Below the pieces are notes generated by a model, which was given only the letters and a program-made list of their open reading frames with translations, had not been told where the DNA came from and did no database searches. Shown piece by piece: positions 1-11,057 of a stretch of 64,000 nt of DNA. Source of the DNA: Symbiodinium kawagutii (lineage: Eukaryota; Sar; Dinophyceae; Suessiales; Symbiodiniaceae). How positions within the stretch are numbered: position 1 is the stretch's first letter; every line of letters begins with the position of its first letter. The DNA is taken from contig VSDK01021623.1 of NCBI GenBank assembly GCA_009767595.1, positions 129,532 through 193,531 of the forward strand, read 5' to 3'. A program made the translations under genes and the position numbers.

Positions 1-627
1 TACAACCGACAAATATTTGATCATTTGTTCAAATTCATGAACCAAATCCCTGGGCAGACAAATGTGTATGCCGCCACCCACAGCACAATGATATGTATTA
101 AACGTGGGCAACCAACGCAGTTGACATTTTTACACCAACCACGTGTAGGAGATTGCGGCATGCACAATGTTCCCAGAATGTCATGAGGATGTCGAACTTC
201 GACCAATAGAATCTCACCGAACGGTGGTTTCAAACACTTACCGAACATGCTTCACAAATGTTTTTTTGAACTGGGCAGTCGTTTTCGCGAGAACATCTGA
301 ACTGTTTCTATTTTTTGCACATGCGGGCAGGGTTTTCTTCGGTTCATTATCAACTAAATGGTTGAACGCTTAGAATCTATTGATTTTCGTCCAACCTCAT
401 CTTGATCAAAATTCAGGAACTGTTCCCGCGGCGTTCCCCATTCTGTTTTGAAATTGACGAAACAATTTGAGGCAGAGAAAACGAAGCCTGAAGGCACCCC
501 CACGGCTCGTAAGCGGTCACAATTCCCATGGTTTCTAAGGGTTACAAGTTACTTTATAAGGTTTATACCCATGGTGAAGTATCCCCAGCTGCACTACAAG
601 ATCCAAGCTTCAACAAAACCATCCCAG

Positions 628-690
628 GCCACGGCGGATGGGACGCAGAGTCCTCTTATCGAGGAGATGCGACGACAGCACGTGCACGAG
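628..690 (+). CDS. candidate internal exon, 21 codons
   Basis: A GC-rich island preceded by CCATCCCAG and followed by GTATGG is exactly 63 bases and open in phase 0 (starts ATADGTQSPLIEEM, ends HVHE). The flanks are AT-richer and lack coding character. The product is not recognised. Exon status is inferred from splice-like borders and the open charged frame only; a second frame is also open. Confidence 0.4.
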
Positions 691-1011
691 GTATGGGGAA
701 AGGATGGAAGTTCCTGGTGGGGTGAAGATGGGTCCGGGTTGCAATGGCTGTTTGAAGTTGGGGGTTTCATGGCTGGGATTACCCATGTTTCATAGGCAGT
801 TAGTACGGACTCACGGTGGTTCATGGGCTGGTTGAACTTGATCTAATAGTGATGAATAACAATGATGATGAATGGCAATTTCAATCATTGTTTACGAGGC
901 TTGACGACGAGTCAATGAAAGGGTTGATGAATGCTGATCAAATGGAGCCTAGGGAGAAAACCTCCGCAGTTTGATAGATTGGTTGTTTGCTTTGCTCGCT
1001 AGTCTGTTCAA

Positions 1012-1208
1012 CTGCCAAGTATTTCATAGATCAAGAAAGTCAACTGGTAAGGAGTTCAGGTGCCGAGCAAATCAACTGCCCACTACATCAAGTACCAAGT
1101 GCATGAAGTGCCAAGTGAGTCAACTGCCAAGTAAAGCCAGCGAGTCAAGTACCCCGCAAAGCAAGTGCCAAGTGAATGATGTGCCAGGTAAATCAAGTGC
1201 CAAATCAA
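1012..1208. repeat. degenerate short repeat, GTGCCAAGT/CTGCCAAGT type
   Basis: About ten imperfect copies of an 8-10 base unit (CTGCCAAGT, GTACCAAGT, GTGCCAGGT) alternate with GAGTCAA and AAATCAA spacers. The ORF through it is repeat-driven and is not taken as a gene. Confidence 0.55.
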
Positions 1209-1211
1209 TAA

Positions 1212-1283
1212 CTAGTTGGTGGTTTCAAAGATTTTACTAAGTCGAGGAGGTACCATTTGAATGGGGTTGAAACCACCAGCTAG
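1212..1283. mobile_element. family B MITE-like element, short copy
   Basis: Begins CTAGTTGGTGGTTTCAA and ends TTGAAACCACCAGCTAG, a near-perfect inverted repeat at the two ends. It is shorter than the roughly 100-base copies at 10067 and 61928. Confidence 0.55.
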
Positions 1284-2460
1284 AATAATGTGTCAATCAA
1301 CATGTGAATCTAAACATGAAAATCTAAAGGGACTCAATTACCATGGCTTGATCTAAATTTCAATTGCCAAGTAATCAAAATTTTCAATTACCGTGGCTTG
1401 ATCAAAATTTTAGATCCCTGAATGATTTTTTGTTTTCCCTATGGCTAGTAAATCAACTGGTTGACTAGTTAACCCAGGGCATTCAACTGGTTTATTTTCC
1501 CTATGGCTAGTAAATTCTAGTTGACAGTTGAATAACTGGATGGCTTATACCCACTGACTTAGGTTTTTAGTGTTTTTGGGATTTGATTGATTTACCATAG
1601 AACCACTAAAAATATATATTTTTAGCAAGGGATCTAGTTCAGCCACCAGGTTACTCCAACAAAAAACTAGCAAACCACTGGATGATGACTAACGATTGAT
1701 GACGGTAAAGTTAACTGCTGGATGTGGTTCTAGGCTGGGATCTAGTTCAGCCACCAAGATAATGCGTCAAGAAGCCATCAACTGCCGCTGAAAACGACGG
1801 CGGCAGGTCTTGGAGTTCACCGCTGAGATCTCCAATCAACTCATCAGGCGCCGGCCCGCGGGTTCACCACGCCATGGTACCATGGGTTGGAGCTAGGGTT
1901 GATGAGGGTGAAATGATGCTTAGATGAGGGTTAAATGAGGGTAAATGAAGGGTAAGTGGTGGTTGATGAAGGTTAGTGAAGGTTAAGTGGTAGTTAAATG
2001 ATGGTTCAATGAGGGTTGGAGATGGTTAATTAATGATGATTAGTGTTGGGTGGTCGTGGTTGGTGATCGGTGATGGTTAGAAATAATTGCTGGTGAGCTG
2101 ACAACAGTTAACTCGCTTGTAACCGTTCTATGAGACCATTTGGGAACCACTATGAGCCATTACGAACCATCATGTAGCAGTTCTTGACCGTGAGCCAGTT
2201 GATGATAGAACATGCTTTATCATGATTAATGGCTCTTGATCATGTTGAGATGATGTCTAGTCTCAGTGAACTATGCCTAATGGTCAAACAATCATGAAGC
2301 ATTATCGACTACCGTGGTTGTCTAACCAGTGTAATGGCAAGCACTTGTGGTTATAGCGGCTAACACAGGCCTATAACCATCATCTTGCCATGTCATCAGC
2401 CGATAGCTCTGTCCATGGGTTGTGAATTCATGCGCCGCAACTGAGTTTACCATGGAATAT
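1284..2460. other. repeat-rich non-coding stretch
   Basis: Contains duplicated phrases (TTTTCCCTATGGCTAGTAAAT at about 1436 and 1494; GGGATCTAGTTCAGCCACCA at about 1629 and 1738) and a TGATGAGGGTT cryptic repeat at 1890-2060. One segment at 1565-1640 recurs near 49295-49380. A GC-rich spot at 1780-1875 could be an exon remnant but no frame or strand stands out. Confidence 0.4.
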
Positions 2461-2466
2461 CTGCAC

Positions 2467-2625
2467 AATCCCAATGGGATGGTTTGAGTGAGAAATATCG
2501 CCTACCAATAAATCAACCCATTGGGATAATTATGCAGGTGAGGCCACAGATGTGTATAAATTATCCCATTGGGATCATGCAGAAATGGCGACAGATATGT
2601 ATAACTCATCGATCCAAGTCATTTG
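2467..2625. repeat. ATCCCATTGGGAT palindromes inside a ~45-base tandem repeat
   Basis: Palindromic ATCCCAATGGGAT or CCCATTGGGAT occurs at about 2468, 2517 and 2563, with another at 2788. The stretch from 2517 (CCCATTGGGATAATTATGC, then ACAGATGTGTATAA) is repeated from 2565 (CCCATTGGGATCATGC, then ACAGATATGTATAA). Confidence 0.55.
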
Positions 2626-2630
2626 AGGAT

Positions 2631-2741
2631 GTACCCTCTGGTAAACTCACCTGCAAGCTATTTTTAGCACATCTTTTTATGGGTAAAACCATTCTAAATG
2701 GTGGATTTTCCACGCAATCAGGTTAGTTTACCAGGTGGTAT
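2631..2741. mobile_element. family D MITE-like element
   Basis: Starts GTACCCTCTGGTAAACTCACC and ends GGTTAGTTTACCAGGTGGTA, with an internal GTGGATTTTCCA. These ends are inverted repeats shared with copies at 11851, 44230, 53496 and 54063. Confidence 0.5.
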
Positions 2742-3159
2742 ACGTAGGCTTTGAGGCATCCGATTCTTTTGAGGCAATTGAAACCTGATCCCATTGGGGT
2801 AGCCCATGACCGCCGAAGCAGCCTAGACTTGGCGCCCCAAATCTGTTTTTGTTACCATTATTGACCCTTATTAAGCCTTATGAAAAGCATGAACCACTAA
2901 GTGGTTGTTGTTGTTGTTGTTGGCTCGGCCGGGTGGTGCCGTCGCACTTTCGGCGTTGATTTTGTATTGGTTTTTACAGTACGAACTGTGGATCAAGTCA
3001 CGAAACGCTGGCAGGCGCGCGGGTTTGTGGGACGTGCAGTTCGTGCTGCGTTGCATGTCGTACTGCGTTTTACAGGACAATCTGCGTGTCGGAGCGAAAA
3101 GTCGCGTTTTAGCTCCACGCTTCCGCACAGTTTGACGGTCCCGCGTGTTGCGTGTGCGA

Positions 3160-3240
3160 CCTTGTCATCGTTTGCCAGAAGTTGTCATCGTTCCACAGAA
3201 GTTGTCGTCGTTCCACAGAAGTTGTCATCGTTCCACAAAA
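3160..3240. repeat. 20-base tandem repeat, about 3.5 copies
   Basis: The unit AGTTGTCATCGTTCCACAGA is repeated from about 3178 with few changes. ORFs across it on both strands are repeat artefacts. Confidence 0.65.
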
Positions 3241-3440
3241 GTTGCGTCTGTGTCTCAATGGCACGATGGTCACCGTGGTGATTGGGGTGGGGTGGGGTGG
3301 GGTGGTGCAGCATCGCCAGAATGTCTTGCACGTGTGCATGTTGCGTCTGTGTTGATGGCGCGATGGTCACCGTGGTAATTGGGATGGGGTGGGGTGGCGC
3401 AGCATCGCCAGAAGGTCTTGCACGTGTGCATGTTGCGTGC
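3241..3440. repeat. ~99-base direct duplication with GGGGT tract
   Basis: The block GTTGCGTCTGTG..GATGGTCACCGTGG..GGGGTGGGGTGG..CAGCATCGCCAGAA..CTTGCACGTGTGCATG occurs twice, starting near 3241 and 3340. With the 20-base repeat before it, this forms a GC-rich low-complexity block in an AT-rich setting. Confidence 0.6.
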
Positions 3441-3499
3441 ATGGTCCCGTTGCCTTGCAAGTGCTCGCCACTTTGATGCTTGGTTGCTGCTATGTTGAC

Positions 3500-3985
3500 T
3501 TTGATGCAATAATATGATTATGTAAATTTTTCTTTTCATAAATATATAGATAGATTTTTTTTAAAATATATTTTTTTAGATATGTCACATTGATTTATGA
3601 ATATGTGTCTGGTGTAAAAATATTTGTATACACATTTTCTTTCTTAGGATTTTTCAAACACATGTAAAGAGATTGTGTTTGTATATGTTCACATATATAT
3701 ATATGCGTTTGAAATTTTGTATTCATCCACATATATGTATATAGATACAAATGTAGATTTTTCTTTTTTGGTTTAAACAATGTGTACTGGTCATTCTTAG
3801 ACATGCTTTGGTATGAGCAATTTTAAGACTTTATTTTTTTCTTTACACGTGCATATATATATATATATATATTTATTTCCCTGTTTATGTATGTGGGTCA
3901 GGATTTTTTCCTTATGCACACATTGTCTTATCAATCATTTTTTCGCACATATAAAAAACTTTTGGTATACAGAAGAATGTAAACA
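3500..3985. other. AT-rich stretch with TA microsatellite
   Basis: Very AT-rich, with runs of T and a (TA)n tract at about 3852-3872. No gene is seen. Confidence 0.5.
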
Positions 3986-3987
3986 CA

Positions 3988-4072
3988 TACCATCATCATC
4001 CTCAGTATCATCAGCATCCTCATCATCATGATCATCCTCATCATCATCATCATCATCATCACCACCATCGTC
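3988..4072. repeat. ATC/TCA trinucleotide microsatellite
   Basis: Imperfect TCATCATCCTCA repeat. It gives spurious D/M/I-rich ORFs on both strands. Confidence 0.8.
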
Positions 4073-4123
4073 CAAACCCACCTCTTTGACCATGACGGGG
4101 CGCGACGGGACCCCACGGCCGAG

Positions 4124-4125
4124 CG

Positions 4126-4168
<43 letters not shown>
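4124..4168. repeat. GTT trinucleotide microsatellite
   Basis: About 15 uninterrupted GTT units. ORFs with poly-V, poly-C or poly-T here are artefacts. Confidence 0.9.
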
Positions 4169-4397
4169 ATTCAATCCATTTTGCTTCCCCTCCATCCACA
4201 TTTGCCTATTTCAAAGCCATTCTCTAGCGACGAGAAGCATGTTCAGGCGAGCCGGTGGCGAATCATATGCAGCTTGGCAGCAACGGAGTCTGGTGAATAC
4301 CACTGAAACCAACAACATCATCATTGTCATCGTCATCATCCCTCATATCCTATGCTCATTATTCCCCTTAGAAACCATTCATAAACCGTTGGTTGGC

Positions 4398-4443
<46 letters not shown>
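4398..4443. repeat. ATC trinucleotide microsatellite
   Basis: About 15 perfect ATC units, read as poly-His in one frame. Confidence 0.9.
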
Positions 4444-4444
<1 letters not shown>

Positions 4445-5029
4445 ACAAGCGCAACCCATCAATGATGGTTGAACATTCAGCAAAAAATGACGGTGATGGC
4501 TATGACTCGTGCCGGATAGTCCCAATCAAGCAGAACCAACAATGACCAAACATATGCATTAACAATTATTACAGAAGCATACAGCAGCAGTTGATTTTGT
4601 AAATTGCCATGGGTAGTCAGCAACACTCAGTGCTCCAACCAGAAACTCCTGGCTTCAATTCTGCTGGTGCCCGGGCTTGTCCTGTTGGAACTGCTGCTGG
4701 ACTCGTACCCAAAGGAAAGCCAAAGATTTGTGAATCCAGGGTTGGACAATATCTATTGGAGAATCACAAAGTCAATCCAATTGATGATGTAAATACTAAG
4801 CACTGAATATTCTATTGGACAATAACTACTGACCATTGGGGATATTGTGGTTATTAGTTTTGGGCAGATTGATTAGACATATCCTCCCTGGCCGACCTCA
4901 GCCGCGAACGATGATGCTTAGTTGTTGGATACCCCGCCCCAGCTTTGCCCATTTTGGGTCGGAGAACTATGCACAATTTTCTCGGAAGTTTAAAGTTAGC
5001 ATGTGTAGTGCAAGGCTCAAACTTGTTTC

Positions 5030-5195
5030 TGGGAGCTTGGCCGTGCAAGCCAATGCTGCGAGGTGAATCTCCAAGGTCGACTGGACCCGCATATCTTGAT
5101 TTCAAAGGAGGAGCCGATCTGCAAAGCCGCAGGGCTGACACCCGGGCATCCGGAGCAAGTGGATCTCTGCTACCAGGGGAAAGCAGCAGCACGGC
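5030..5195. other. GC-rich island, possible exon(s)
   Basis: A GC-rich segment with GCTGCGAG/GTGAAT and GCCGCAG/GGCTGAC junction-like sites. Frames are open on both strands (a minus frame runs about 100 codons). Strand and frame cannot be decided by eye. Confidence 0.3.
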
Positions 5196-6272
5196 ACGGA
5201 TAGATTCATAATATGATTTGAAATGGGTATATACCAAGCCATACCCCAGTCAACCCATGCTTTCCTATGGTTTCCGTTTGTAAAATGATGATTTTTGGTG
5301 GGTTAGGGGTTCCCTATGGCTTGGCTCATACCTAAATATGTGTCGATCCTGCGAGATCCAACGTTGTGAGTTGTCGTAAGATTCATGGTCCGATGAGCGG
5401 CGCCACGTCTCGTTGATGATTCGCCGTCCCAGTGGGTCAGAAGTCAGGCCCTTGAAAATGGGTCCCAGCCTTTCCTTATTTTCAATTGTGTTTGATGGTT
5501 ATGAACCACCAGAAACAAAGCCCTCAAAATGGTAGATCCAGCTGTTGCTGCGATGGGAAATCACCAGCTATTTGAGGCAAATCAGGGGTGAAGTGTGAAT
5601 TATGTGCCTACCATTGCGGTTAATGATGATCAAGTCAATAGTTGATAGTGGCAATGACCAGCACTAAGAGAATACATGCTTTTGTTATAGTTTGATTGTA
5701 TGTTATCATCTATAAATATGAACGGGACCCACCCACCATCGCAAATGGCTCGTTAACATCATTTTTTTGGATCTTTTGGGCTACATCATTTATGCACAGC
5801 CCTATGTGGTCAAACACCCACATGGTTGGCTACGGTCATTCCCACGTTGCTGAACCCATGGTTAAGAGAAACCGTATAGCTAAAGATGGCCAAGAATTGT
5901 AAACTATTGTAATTGTGGGTAAGCTGTGAAACAAAACAACTACAGCTAAACTGGTTCCCCTGCTGAAAGGGTTGTTTTTTGGCTAAACCGGTCACACAAC
6001 TACCCGCAAACTGATCATTGCTCATAGGCGCTGGCTGAGCTTGGAATGATCACTGCAATGATCAGGATGTTTTAAAGCTTCAACCGCCCAGAAGTTGACG
6101 CCATTTTGAGCCGTGCCCTTTCATGAAACCTTCCGATGGCTTGTGGAGGAAATGCCTTAGGGCTGGCGGTTGCTACCTCACAGTACTCATCTTCATCCCA
6201 ATTCACTAGGGATCTCCCATGGCGCGCGACGTTGCTTGCGCTTCGGCTCTTCGGGGTTGAGGGTTGCTCCAG

Positions 6273-6327
6273 GACACGCAAGTTGTGCTGGACAACAACT
6301 TCCCTGCTCCTCAGCTGAGATCCAGTG
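6273..6327 (+). CDS. candidate short exon
   Basis: Follows GGTTGCTCCAG and ends before GTAGCTGG. The frame reads DTQVVLDNNFPAPQ and continues to the donor. GC content and hydrophobic pattern differ from the flanks. Product unknown. Confidence 0.35.
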
Positions 6328-6391
6328 GTAGCTGGGTATGGCGCACTGGTAGCGAAGGTGGTGACTAGGGCAACTAGCAGTCACGGTATAT

Positions 6392-6540
6392 ATGCCGCAC
6401 ATACATATTATCATCTTGGTTTGGTTCATGGTATGCTCAACCATGTGTATGCATGAATAGATATAGGGATATATCGGATATATCCATATTTTCATCTTGG
6501 TTTGGTTTATGGTATGCTCAACTATGCATACATAAATATA
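6392..6540. repeat. ~80-base direct duplication
   Basis: The phrase ATCTTGGTTTGGTTCATGG, followed by TATGCTCAACCATG, occurs at about 6413 and again from about 6493 with a few substitutions. AT-rich ATATATCC spacers lie between. Confidence 0.55.
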
Positions 6541-6763
6541 GGTCAATCAACATATTGATAAACAAATGGGCAACAAAAAACTCGGTCGGTCAACGGGACG
6601 TCCCAACCACCTCGACTCGTTCGAGATTGCGGTGAGTTGACTACCGCGGCTGGTGATCGCAGAGGGTAACTACTCCTAGGTGCGAGGTTGAGAGCCATCC
6701 CGCTATCAGGAGTGGCTCAAGGCTGCCTATAAAAGTTTCCCATAGGGCCTCCAGAGGGTATTT

Positions 6764-6834
6764 GCTGGTATCCCCAATACCCTTCTAATGGGGGGTGACT
6801 TGGAGCTAGGAGTGGCCACTAATCGGATGGTAGA
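6764..6834. mobile_element. family C element, right part
   Basis: Carries GGTATCCCC..ATACCCTTCTAATGGGG..GACTTGGAGCTA.GGAGTGGCCACTAA..GGATGGTAG, the core and right end shared with the copies at 12696, 51473 and 56208. Confidence 0.5.
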
Positions 6835-7068
6835 CTAGGAAAACAGCGACTGAACTACAATAGATATCACTTGCTCATTGGTAAGTCTATGAACCAGCAC
6901 GTCAAACCGTAGTGGTTAGCTTTTGACAACCGTTGGTTGGTTGATCCACAGGGTTGGAAATCCTTAAAACCAGTAGGCTCATTAAAACCATTAAGATCAT
7001 TAAATCAACCCTTAAAACGACCATTGGTTGGTGCGGCAAGAATTTTTAAAAAACCGGAGTTGTTGGAA

Positions 7069-7200
7069 ACCCGCCAATGCTATCCCCATGATGTGCTGCC
7101 CAAGTCGAGCCCCTTCAAGTTTGGACGCACCACCGAGGAAACGAAAAGTACCGCCATGGTCGCTTAGCGGCAGTGGAACCAGGGGAGGATCCTTCAGCCA
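7069..7200. other. coding-like island, strand uncertain
   Basis: The + frame reads YPHDVLPKSSPFKFGRTTEE before a stop. The minus frame reads LGGASKLEGARLGQHIMG with no stop. Both look coding, so this may be an exon or a decayed gene piece. Confidence 0.3.
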
Positions 7201-7268
7201 GGAACGTGTTGGTTGCTTCTTCCTGTTGGTTGTGATTATTGTCCTTGGTTGATCCACTACCATCATTA

Positions 7269-7364
7269 CTAGTTGGTGGTTTGATTGATATTGTTCTATT
7301 TTCTCCAGCAGTTGGGATGGTTGGTTGACAAATCTCTTTCACAGGGGTTGAATCCGCCAACCAG
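7269..7364. mobile_element. family B MITE-like element
   Basis: CTAGTTGGTGGTTT at the left and GGGTTGAATCCGCCAACCAG at the right, with internal GGTTGGTTGAC as in other copies. Confidence 0.6.
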
Positions 7365-7813
7365 ATTATAAGTGGCCAGGAGCCGTTTTCAGCCATTTTC
7401 TGCGCCCCAGCATCTTGATTTTGGTTGGATGATCATCAGAAACATTTTCTGACCATCGTGAGCCATTTGAGACAAGCTTGTCAAGTCATCCAGAAACTGC
7501 CACAGTATCCTGCGTCAGTCGTATGTATTTATTAATTTGTTCATTTATAAATCGATGTGCTCACATGTTAAACACGATTAAAGCAACGCGTGTGGTGTAC
7601 TGGCTTGCTATGAGTGATACTTCCAGCAGCAAAAACACTGCTTACTCAGTCATTGATTGGGGTGGCTTGATAAGTGGCCGATGTTTCCTTAAGGTCACAG
7701 AACTTGGGCTGCTTGGGGGACTCACTATGGATACACCAAAGTTGGTAGTACAATCGCAAATAGGAGATGGTGTCTAGACTCATGTTCCAGCAGTATCCCC
7801 CGCCAGTGTTCAC

Positions 7814-8674
7814 TATAGAATGAGGGATGTGTGAGTCTATAGAATGACATTAACAGGCCCATTCTATAAAGGACCCTGGGCTCAATTAAGGATTCAAGAG
7901 GTAAAAAAAGCACGATAAATATTGATGGAAGTTGATTCACTCATTCTATAAACATCAGCCTGGTGACCCCTGGGAAGCCTCTTGTGTGGACATGTTGCGC
8001 TCATTCTATAAACCCCTTTGCCCTGGCGCATGGCATGCCATGTTGATGTTGCAGAGGGCATTCTATAAGGATTTATTTTCTCTTGAGACCGATTCAGTCT
8101 AGTGAACTCTTTTGGTACTGTGTCATAACCTCATAACCCACTATGACCATTTTATAAACAAGCCGTAGTTCTTGTGCCCGTGTCTCCTGAATCTCCGCCA
8201 CGTTCTTGACGCTTCTGGCTGCTGCTTGTTGGGATGTTCATTGCAGATGCGTGCAAGTGAAGCAGTAGCTGTGATCAAATTGCACTGTCTCATTTTTAAC
8301 CTTCTTGTTTTACATTGTTTTACCGAATTTGGGGCGCGTGCCTGCGCTTTTGAGCCGGTTGAACGTCGGGAAACATGAAAGGTTCATAAACATTCTATAA
8401 ACAGAATCGCTTGACAAAAGCATGTCACATGTAGTTGACACTGAGGACATTCTATAAATAGAGCGGGTTCCCTCATCTGATGGTTGCTGGCAGGCACTAA
8501 CCTCATTCCATAAAGGTTTTGCACTTTGTGCTTCGCCGCTTCCTTTGGTAGGTGTTTACAAGGAAACTCATTCTATAAAGGCACATGCTTACACTCGCTT
8601 TACTCATTCTATAAACAAAACATATTGATTTTACTTGATCTTCCATTTTATAAAGCCCAAACGTTTATAGAATG
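7814..8674. repeat. cluster of fourteen CATTCTATAAA motifs
   Basis: CATTCTATAAA or a one-base variant occurs at about 7860, 7942, 8002, 8059, 8149, 8391, 8448, 8504, 8569, 8604 and 8643. The reverse complement occurs at about 7814, 7836 and 8663. Spacing is irregular (about 20 to 230 bases) and the intervening sequence is unique, so this is neither a microsatellite nor a tandem array. I found no comparable cluster elsewhere in the window. Confidence 0.75.
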
Positions 8675-9352
8675 CAGATGGCCACAGTTGGGGGAACAAT
8701 CACGGGGGATCCAGCAGTTAATCTATGTATCGTATCCTTACGTGGATGATCAATCTTGGTAACTGGCTACAAATCATGGTTCGTAACTACCCCAAGTGGC
8801 TTATACCATTGATGAATAGCTTATAACATTGTAAAACCATGGTTACCTACACCAGTTACCAAATGGGATGATCATTCAGCCGTACCGCTTGTCTCACGCT
8901 GGAGTTGCACCAAGTACTGCATGCTAGTGATCACAGTGAAGCAAAAAGTCATTCCAAGGCACAGGGAGGGTCCTTGTGGTCATGCCAGCTCATTGGTTGT
9001 TGTGTTGTCCCATCTTGGTGTCGTATGACACATGGTGTCCAGCCGTCTGAGCCTGGATATGATCATTTTCAACGGAATCCAATCACCGGCTTTAACTAGT
9101 CGATGATTGTTTGAACCAAGAATCAACGAGGCTTTAACTACTGGCTGGTTGAAACCATGATTTAACCTCAGGCTGGTTGAGAATCACTTGATACCACCAA
9201 CCAATAATCAATCAATTTGATCAACCAGCCTTGAACTAACAATGGTTGATGATAGTTACCAGTATTCATCCTGGAATCCTGGCTCGTATGGTTGATCATA
9301 AAGCATCATCGTTGTGGACAATCCTTAGCGCCACGATCTTCTGATCCTTTGT
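8675..9352. other. non-coding stretch, nothing supported
   Basis: GGTTGATGG-type cryptic repeats and TTGATCAACC phrases. No exon-like island stands out. Confidence 0.35.
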
Positions 9353-9449
9353 CTGGTTGTCCCTTTGATTGACATTTTTTCATTTTCCCAAATGTTTCGG
9401 TGGGTTGGTTGACTAAAAAAAAGTCATAAAGGTGGAAACCACCAACCAG
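9353..9449. mobile_element. family B MITE-like element, degenerate left end
   Basis: CTGGTTGT at the left, then TTTTCATTTTCCC, GGTTGGTTGACT and the right end GGAAACCACCAACCAG. Confidence 0.5.
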
Positions 9450-9836
9450 TCGTGATATGATGCCAGTTGGCACCAAGAAACCCACGAACCTGAGATCCGT
9501 CCATTTTCACCCGCCTTGAAGATATATTGTGGTTTTAGGTCAATGATGATCAGTATAAATGATGATAACTTAGGGTACTGTACCCTTATGACTTGAGCAT
9601 TACTTCCATATAGTAGTTGTGTAGCTATTATTGTGTTGATGGAAATTAATCTGAAGCTAAACAACTATTGTTTATTAATAGAGGTAATCTGAAGAAATAG
9701 TTGAGGTAATCCCCTATTTTTCCCTATTATGATAACTATTTATATAGCTATTAATCACCCTTATACTTCCAAATAGTAGTTGGTTGATGGTAATCCCCTA
9801 TTTTTCCTCGACTATTTAACCATTCTAATCTGAAAT

Positions 9837-9986
9837 GCCGATGAATCTGGGCGGCTCTTGGCCTCCCATGGGGTCCCATCCAACGCTATCCGTCGCGTGG
9901 CGCCGAGATCGAAATGGCTTGGGTCATGGGAGATGAAGGTCCTCAGCAAGTGGCCGAGGCCGGGAGGAGGTTTCCATCACCAGCAG
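9837..9986 (+). CDS. candidate exon, strand not certain
   Basis: A GC-rich island open on + (ADESGRLLASHGVPSN..KWPRPGGG) up to a good donor, CAGCAG/GTGACT. No AG acceptor is visible on the left. The minus frame is also open (DPSHFDLGATRRIALDG), so orientation is uncertain. Product unknown. Confidence 0.3.
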
Positions 9987-10066
9987 GTGACTTAGTGACT
10001 TGGGATTCATTAGCTGGTTCATTAGTTATGGTAATGGAACTATAAAACTGGTTTATCCCTTATTCA

Positions 10067-10166
10067 CTGGTTGGTGGTTTCAACCATTTTGATTATTTTC
10101 CCTAGTATTCATTAGCAAATGGTTGGTTGACTAATATTTTTCATAGGGGTTGAAACCACCAACCAG
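10067..10166. mobile_element. family B MITE-like element, 100 bases
   Basis: CTGGTTGGTGGTTTCAA at the left and TTGAAACCACCAACCAG at the right form a perfect 17-base inverted repeat. Internal GGTTGGTTGACTAAT. This is the best preserved copy in the window. No protein is encoded. Confidence 0.8.
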
Positions 10167-10487
10167 CTTGGCTTGGTGGTTGAAAGAGTTGCTGCATTAG
10201 GATTAATTAGCTGGTTTATTCATCAATGAGTCAATTAGTTGGTTCACTGGTGCATCAACTGCTTGATGATCACTCTTCAAGAGTGGTTGGTTGTTGAACT
10301 GTTTTCTAGCAGAACTCAGCTTTCTATCAGCAATGGTTGTTCCTGTACGTGTGCATCCCTGACTGCTGGGTCCGCAACCAGCAGCTTCAGCGCCGATCTT
10401 CGTAGAATTCTACCTAAGGGATGATTCCTGGTCCGGAACACTGGTTTGGAATTTCACCAAACTATGAATTATACCTATCATCCTCGT

Positions 10488-10512
10488 CGTCGTCACTATC
10501 TTCATCATCGTG

Positions 10513-10554
<42 letters not shown>
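10488..10554. repeat. CGT microsatellite ending in gap
   Basis: A (CGT)n tract with an ATC-rich start runs straight into the run of N. The gap is probably a sequencing or assembly failure within or beyond this repeat. Confidence 0.85.
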
Positions 10555-10921
10555 NNNNNNNNNNNNNNNNNNNNNNNNNNNNNNNNNNNNNNNNNNNNNN
10601 NNNNNNNNNNNNNNNNNNNNNNNNNNNNNNNNNNNNNNNNNNNNNNNNNNNNNNNNNNNNNNNNNNNNNNNNNNNNNNNNNNNNNNNNNNNNNNNNNNNN
10701 NNNNNNNNNNNNNNNNNNNNNNNNNNNNNNNNNNNNNNNNNNNNNNNNNNNNNNNNNNNNNNNNNNNNNNNNNNNNNNNNNNNNNNNNNNNNNNNNNNNN
10801 NNNNNNNNNNNNNNNNNNNNNNNNNNNNNNNNNNNNNNNNNNNNNNNNNNNNNNNNNNNNNNNNNNNNNNNNNNNNNNNNNNNNNNNNNNNNNNNNNNNN
10901 NNNNNNNNNNNNNNNNNNNNN
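10555..10921. other. assembly gap, 367 N
   Basis: Unresolved bases. ORFs spanning it have no meaning. Confidence 0.99.
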
Positions 10922-11057
10922 TGGGTGCGCGACCTCACCAGCTCCAACTGGGGGATCTACCTGCTGCCATGGCCCTGCAGGTGGTGGTGGGCCCCAAAGC
11001 CGTGGTGGAGAAAGCCGTGGAGCTGGGACCTGGCCCCTCAGATGCAGCGCAGGGCAG
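10922..11057 (+). CDS. candidate exon, 5' part lost in gap
   Basis: Directly after the gap, a GC-rich frame reads LGDLPAAMALQVVVGPKAV then VEKAVELGPGPSDAAQG. It ends at GGGCAG/GTATTT, a good donor. After this the sequence becomes T-rich (GATTTTTT repeats). A second frame (VRDLTSSNWGIYLLP) would use the donor CTGCAG/GTGGTG. Product not recognised. Confidence 0.45.

Noticed and set aside
3931..4472. ORFs with poly-D, poly-M, poly-V, poly-C and poly-H
   Set aside because: They are translations of ATC and GTT microsatellites.
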